This document shows positions 63,424 through 64,000 of a stretch of DNA of 64,000 nt, piece by piece. The translations under genes were made by a program, and so were the position numbers. The notes beneath the pieces are model-generated. The model was not told the DNA's origin. It saw only the letters and a program-made list of their open reading frames with translations, and made no database searches. Position 1 is the stretch's first letter; every line of letters begins with the position of its first letter. Source of the DNA: an archaeon (GTDB lineage Archaea; Thermoproteota; Nitrososphaeria; Nitrososphaerales; JACAEJ01); contig JACGUK010000001.1 of NCBI GenBank assembly GCA_024256265.1, positions 124,001 through 188,000 of the forward strand, in the 5' to 3' direction.

Positions 63424-63777
63424 CTAAGCAATTTCTATTGAACGTCTACGTTTATGTCTTTCCAAAAAGTCGCTAACACTTCCACCTTTCTTATCAAATA
63501 TTCTATGACAGCTAGCACATAGCAGCACAACATTATCTGGGTGATTATACTCTTCCTTTCCCTTAAGCGAAGGGTCGATATGGTGCTTATCTAGAACGAT
63601 TTTCATATTTTCTCCACAGACCACGCAGGTATATGGTTTTGCTTTTTCCTTCCATCTTTGGAGGTACGGGGCAACGGTTAACATGAAGTCATATCGTCCA
63701 TTCACGGTCTTCCTAGCTGTTTTACTGACCTTTCTCCTAGATTCTTCACTTTTGAATTGAGAGGGCTTACTTTTCAT
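63424..63777 (-). CDS. HNH endonuclease
   Basis: 117 residues. CVVCGENMKIVLDKHHIDPSLKG then HPDNVVLLCASCHRIFDKKGG is the HNH/zinc-finger pattern: two CxxC pairs bind zinc, DKHHID holds the catalytic His and NVVLLCASCH the Asn and following His. The N-terminus is rich in Lys/Arg/Ser and may contact DNA. It lies 97 bases upstream of the PD-(D/E)XK-like gene on the same strand, suggesting a two-gene nuclease module. Confidence 0.85.
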   Translation of the reverse strand: MKSKPSQFKSEESRRKVSKTARKTVNGRYDFMLTVAPYLQRWKEKAKPYTCVVCGENMKIVLDKHHIDPSLKGKEEYNHPDNVVLLCASCHRIFDKKGGSVSDFLERHKRRRSIEIA

Positions 63778-63935
63778 TTATGTCTCCTATAGAAGAGGCT
63801 CAAGCTTATTAATAAAACCTTTAATGGGTCAGGATCACCGCCAGTGCAATGACTTATAACTCTACTGAAAAAGGGAAATCTTGATAATAAAGTATAGCCC
63901 TAGGATGTATAATTTGTCAGTAGGAATGATACTAG

Positions 63936-64000
63936 GATGAAATGTCCTAACTGTGGGATAGAAATGCTGAGGGTTAGCATATCAAGGGATCAGTACTTCT
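63936..64000 (+). CDS. Zinc-ribbon protein, N-terminal fragment
   Basis: The first 21 codons of a gene that runs off the right edge, opening MKCPNCGIEML, a zinc-ribbon start. The family cannot be told. It is divergent from the HNH gene. Confidence 0.45.

Overview
The window is archaeal and most likely from a thermophile-leaning member of the TACK group (Thermoproteota), possibly Bathyarchaeia or a deep Nitrososphaeria lineage; the exact clade cannot be fixed by reading alone. The evidence is ABCE1/RLI, Cdc48, NreA, FEN1, RpoK, class I lysyl-tRNA synthetase, ribosomal protein S25e (absent from Euryarchaeota), LysW-carrier arginine/lysine synthesis, F420/methanopterin-type LLM oxidoreductases, TATA boxes about 26 bases before leaderless or nearly leaderless starts, and intron-bearing tRNA genes. 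Base composition is AT-rich. The nitrilase, the P-type ATPase, the giant surface protein and the terminal nuclease pair look visibly richer in G+C by eye.

Layout. 1-3.2 kb: SDR fragment, small basic protein, aspartase, a RelE/PBECR-like + DUF2283 toxin-antitoxin pair, and a VapBC pair whose toxin has an in-frame stop. 3.4-12.8 kb: MobA fusion, NreA with a spore-photolyase-like radical SAM protein, ABCE1, Cdc48, LysRS and tRNA-Arg. 13.1-24.2 kb: transferred-looking nitrilase, HExxH protein, GDT1 cation transporter, ABC-2 exporter, membrane methyltransferase, Ca2+ P-type ATPase, two stand-alone Lrp/AsnC ligand domains, and an archaeoflavoprotein with two LLM (Mer-like) enzymes. 24.3-34.2 kb: HTH-CBS regulator, UPF0200 kinase, Trm112, IMPase, an APS-kinase/aminoglycoside-kinase-like/flippase group, tRNA-Asn with two introns, B12-dependent ribonucleotide reductase, an archaeal LOR/SDH (ornithine cyclodeaminase-type) protein and an intron-bearing tRNA with anticodon CAT.

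34.5-43.4 kb: MFS transporter, Ogg2, tRNA-Glu with an apparent 12-bp att duplication enclosing a roughly 950-bp insert that carries a phospholipid/isoprenylcysteine-type methyltransferase, ArsA/Get3, COG2112 kinase, polyprenyl synthase, S25e and RpoK. 43.5-51.3 kb: a ~2,460-residue secreted protein with about 22 tandem repeats and a C-terminal multi-TM domain resembling a catalytically dead site-2 protease, followed by tRNA-Tyr with three introns. 51.4-58.2 kb: a seven-gene argG-argH-lysW-lysX-argC-lysZ-lysJ operon that carries out LysW-bound arginine (and perhaps lysine) synthesis. 58.3-64 kb: ACT-domain protein, a second ICMT-like enzyme, DUF371, PCMT, FEN1, and a PD-(D/E)XK-like plus HNH nuclease pair that may be a small defence module.

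The most unusual points are the multi-intron tRNAs (including three introns in tRNA-Tyr), apparent CTG starts with Shine-Dalgarno sequences in argG and lysJ (or 5' frameshifts), the pseudo-protease-anchored giant repeat protein, the tRNA-Glu att island, and the unnamed nuclease pair.
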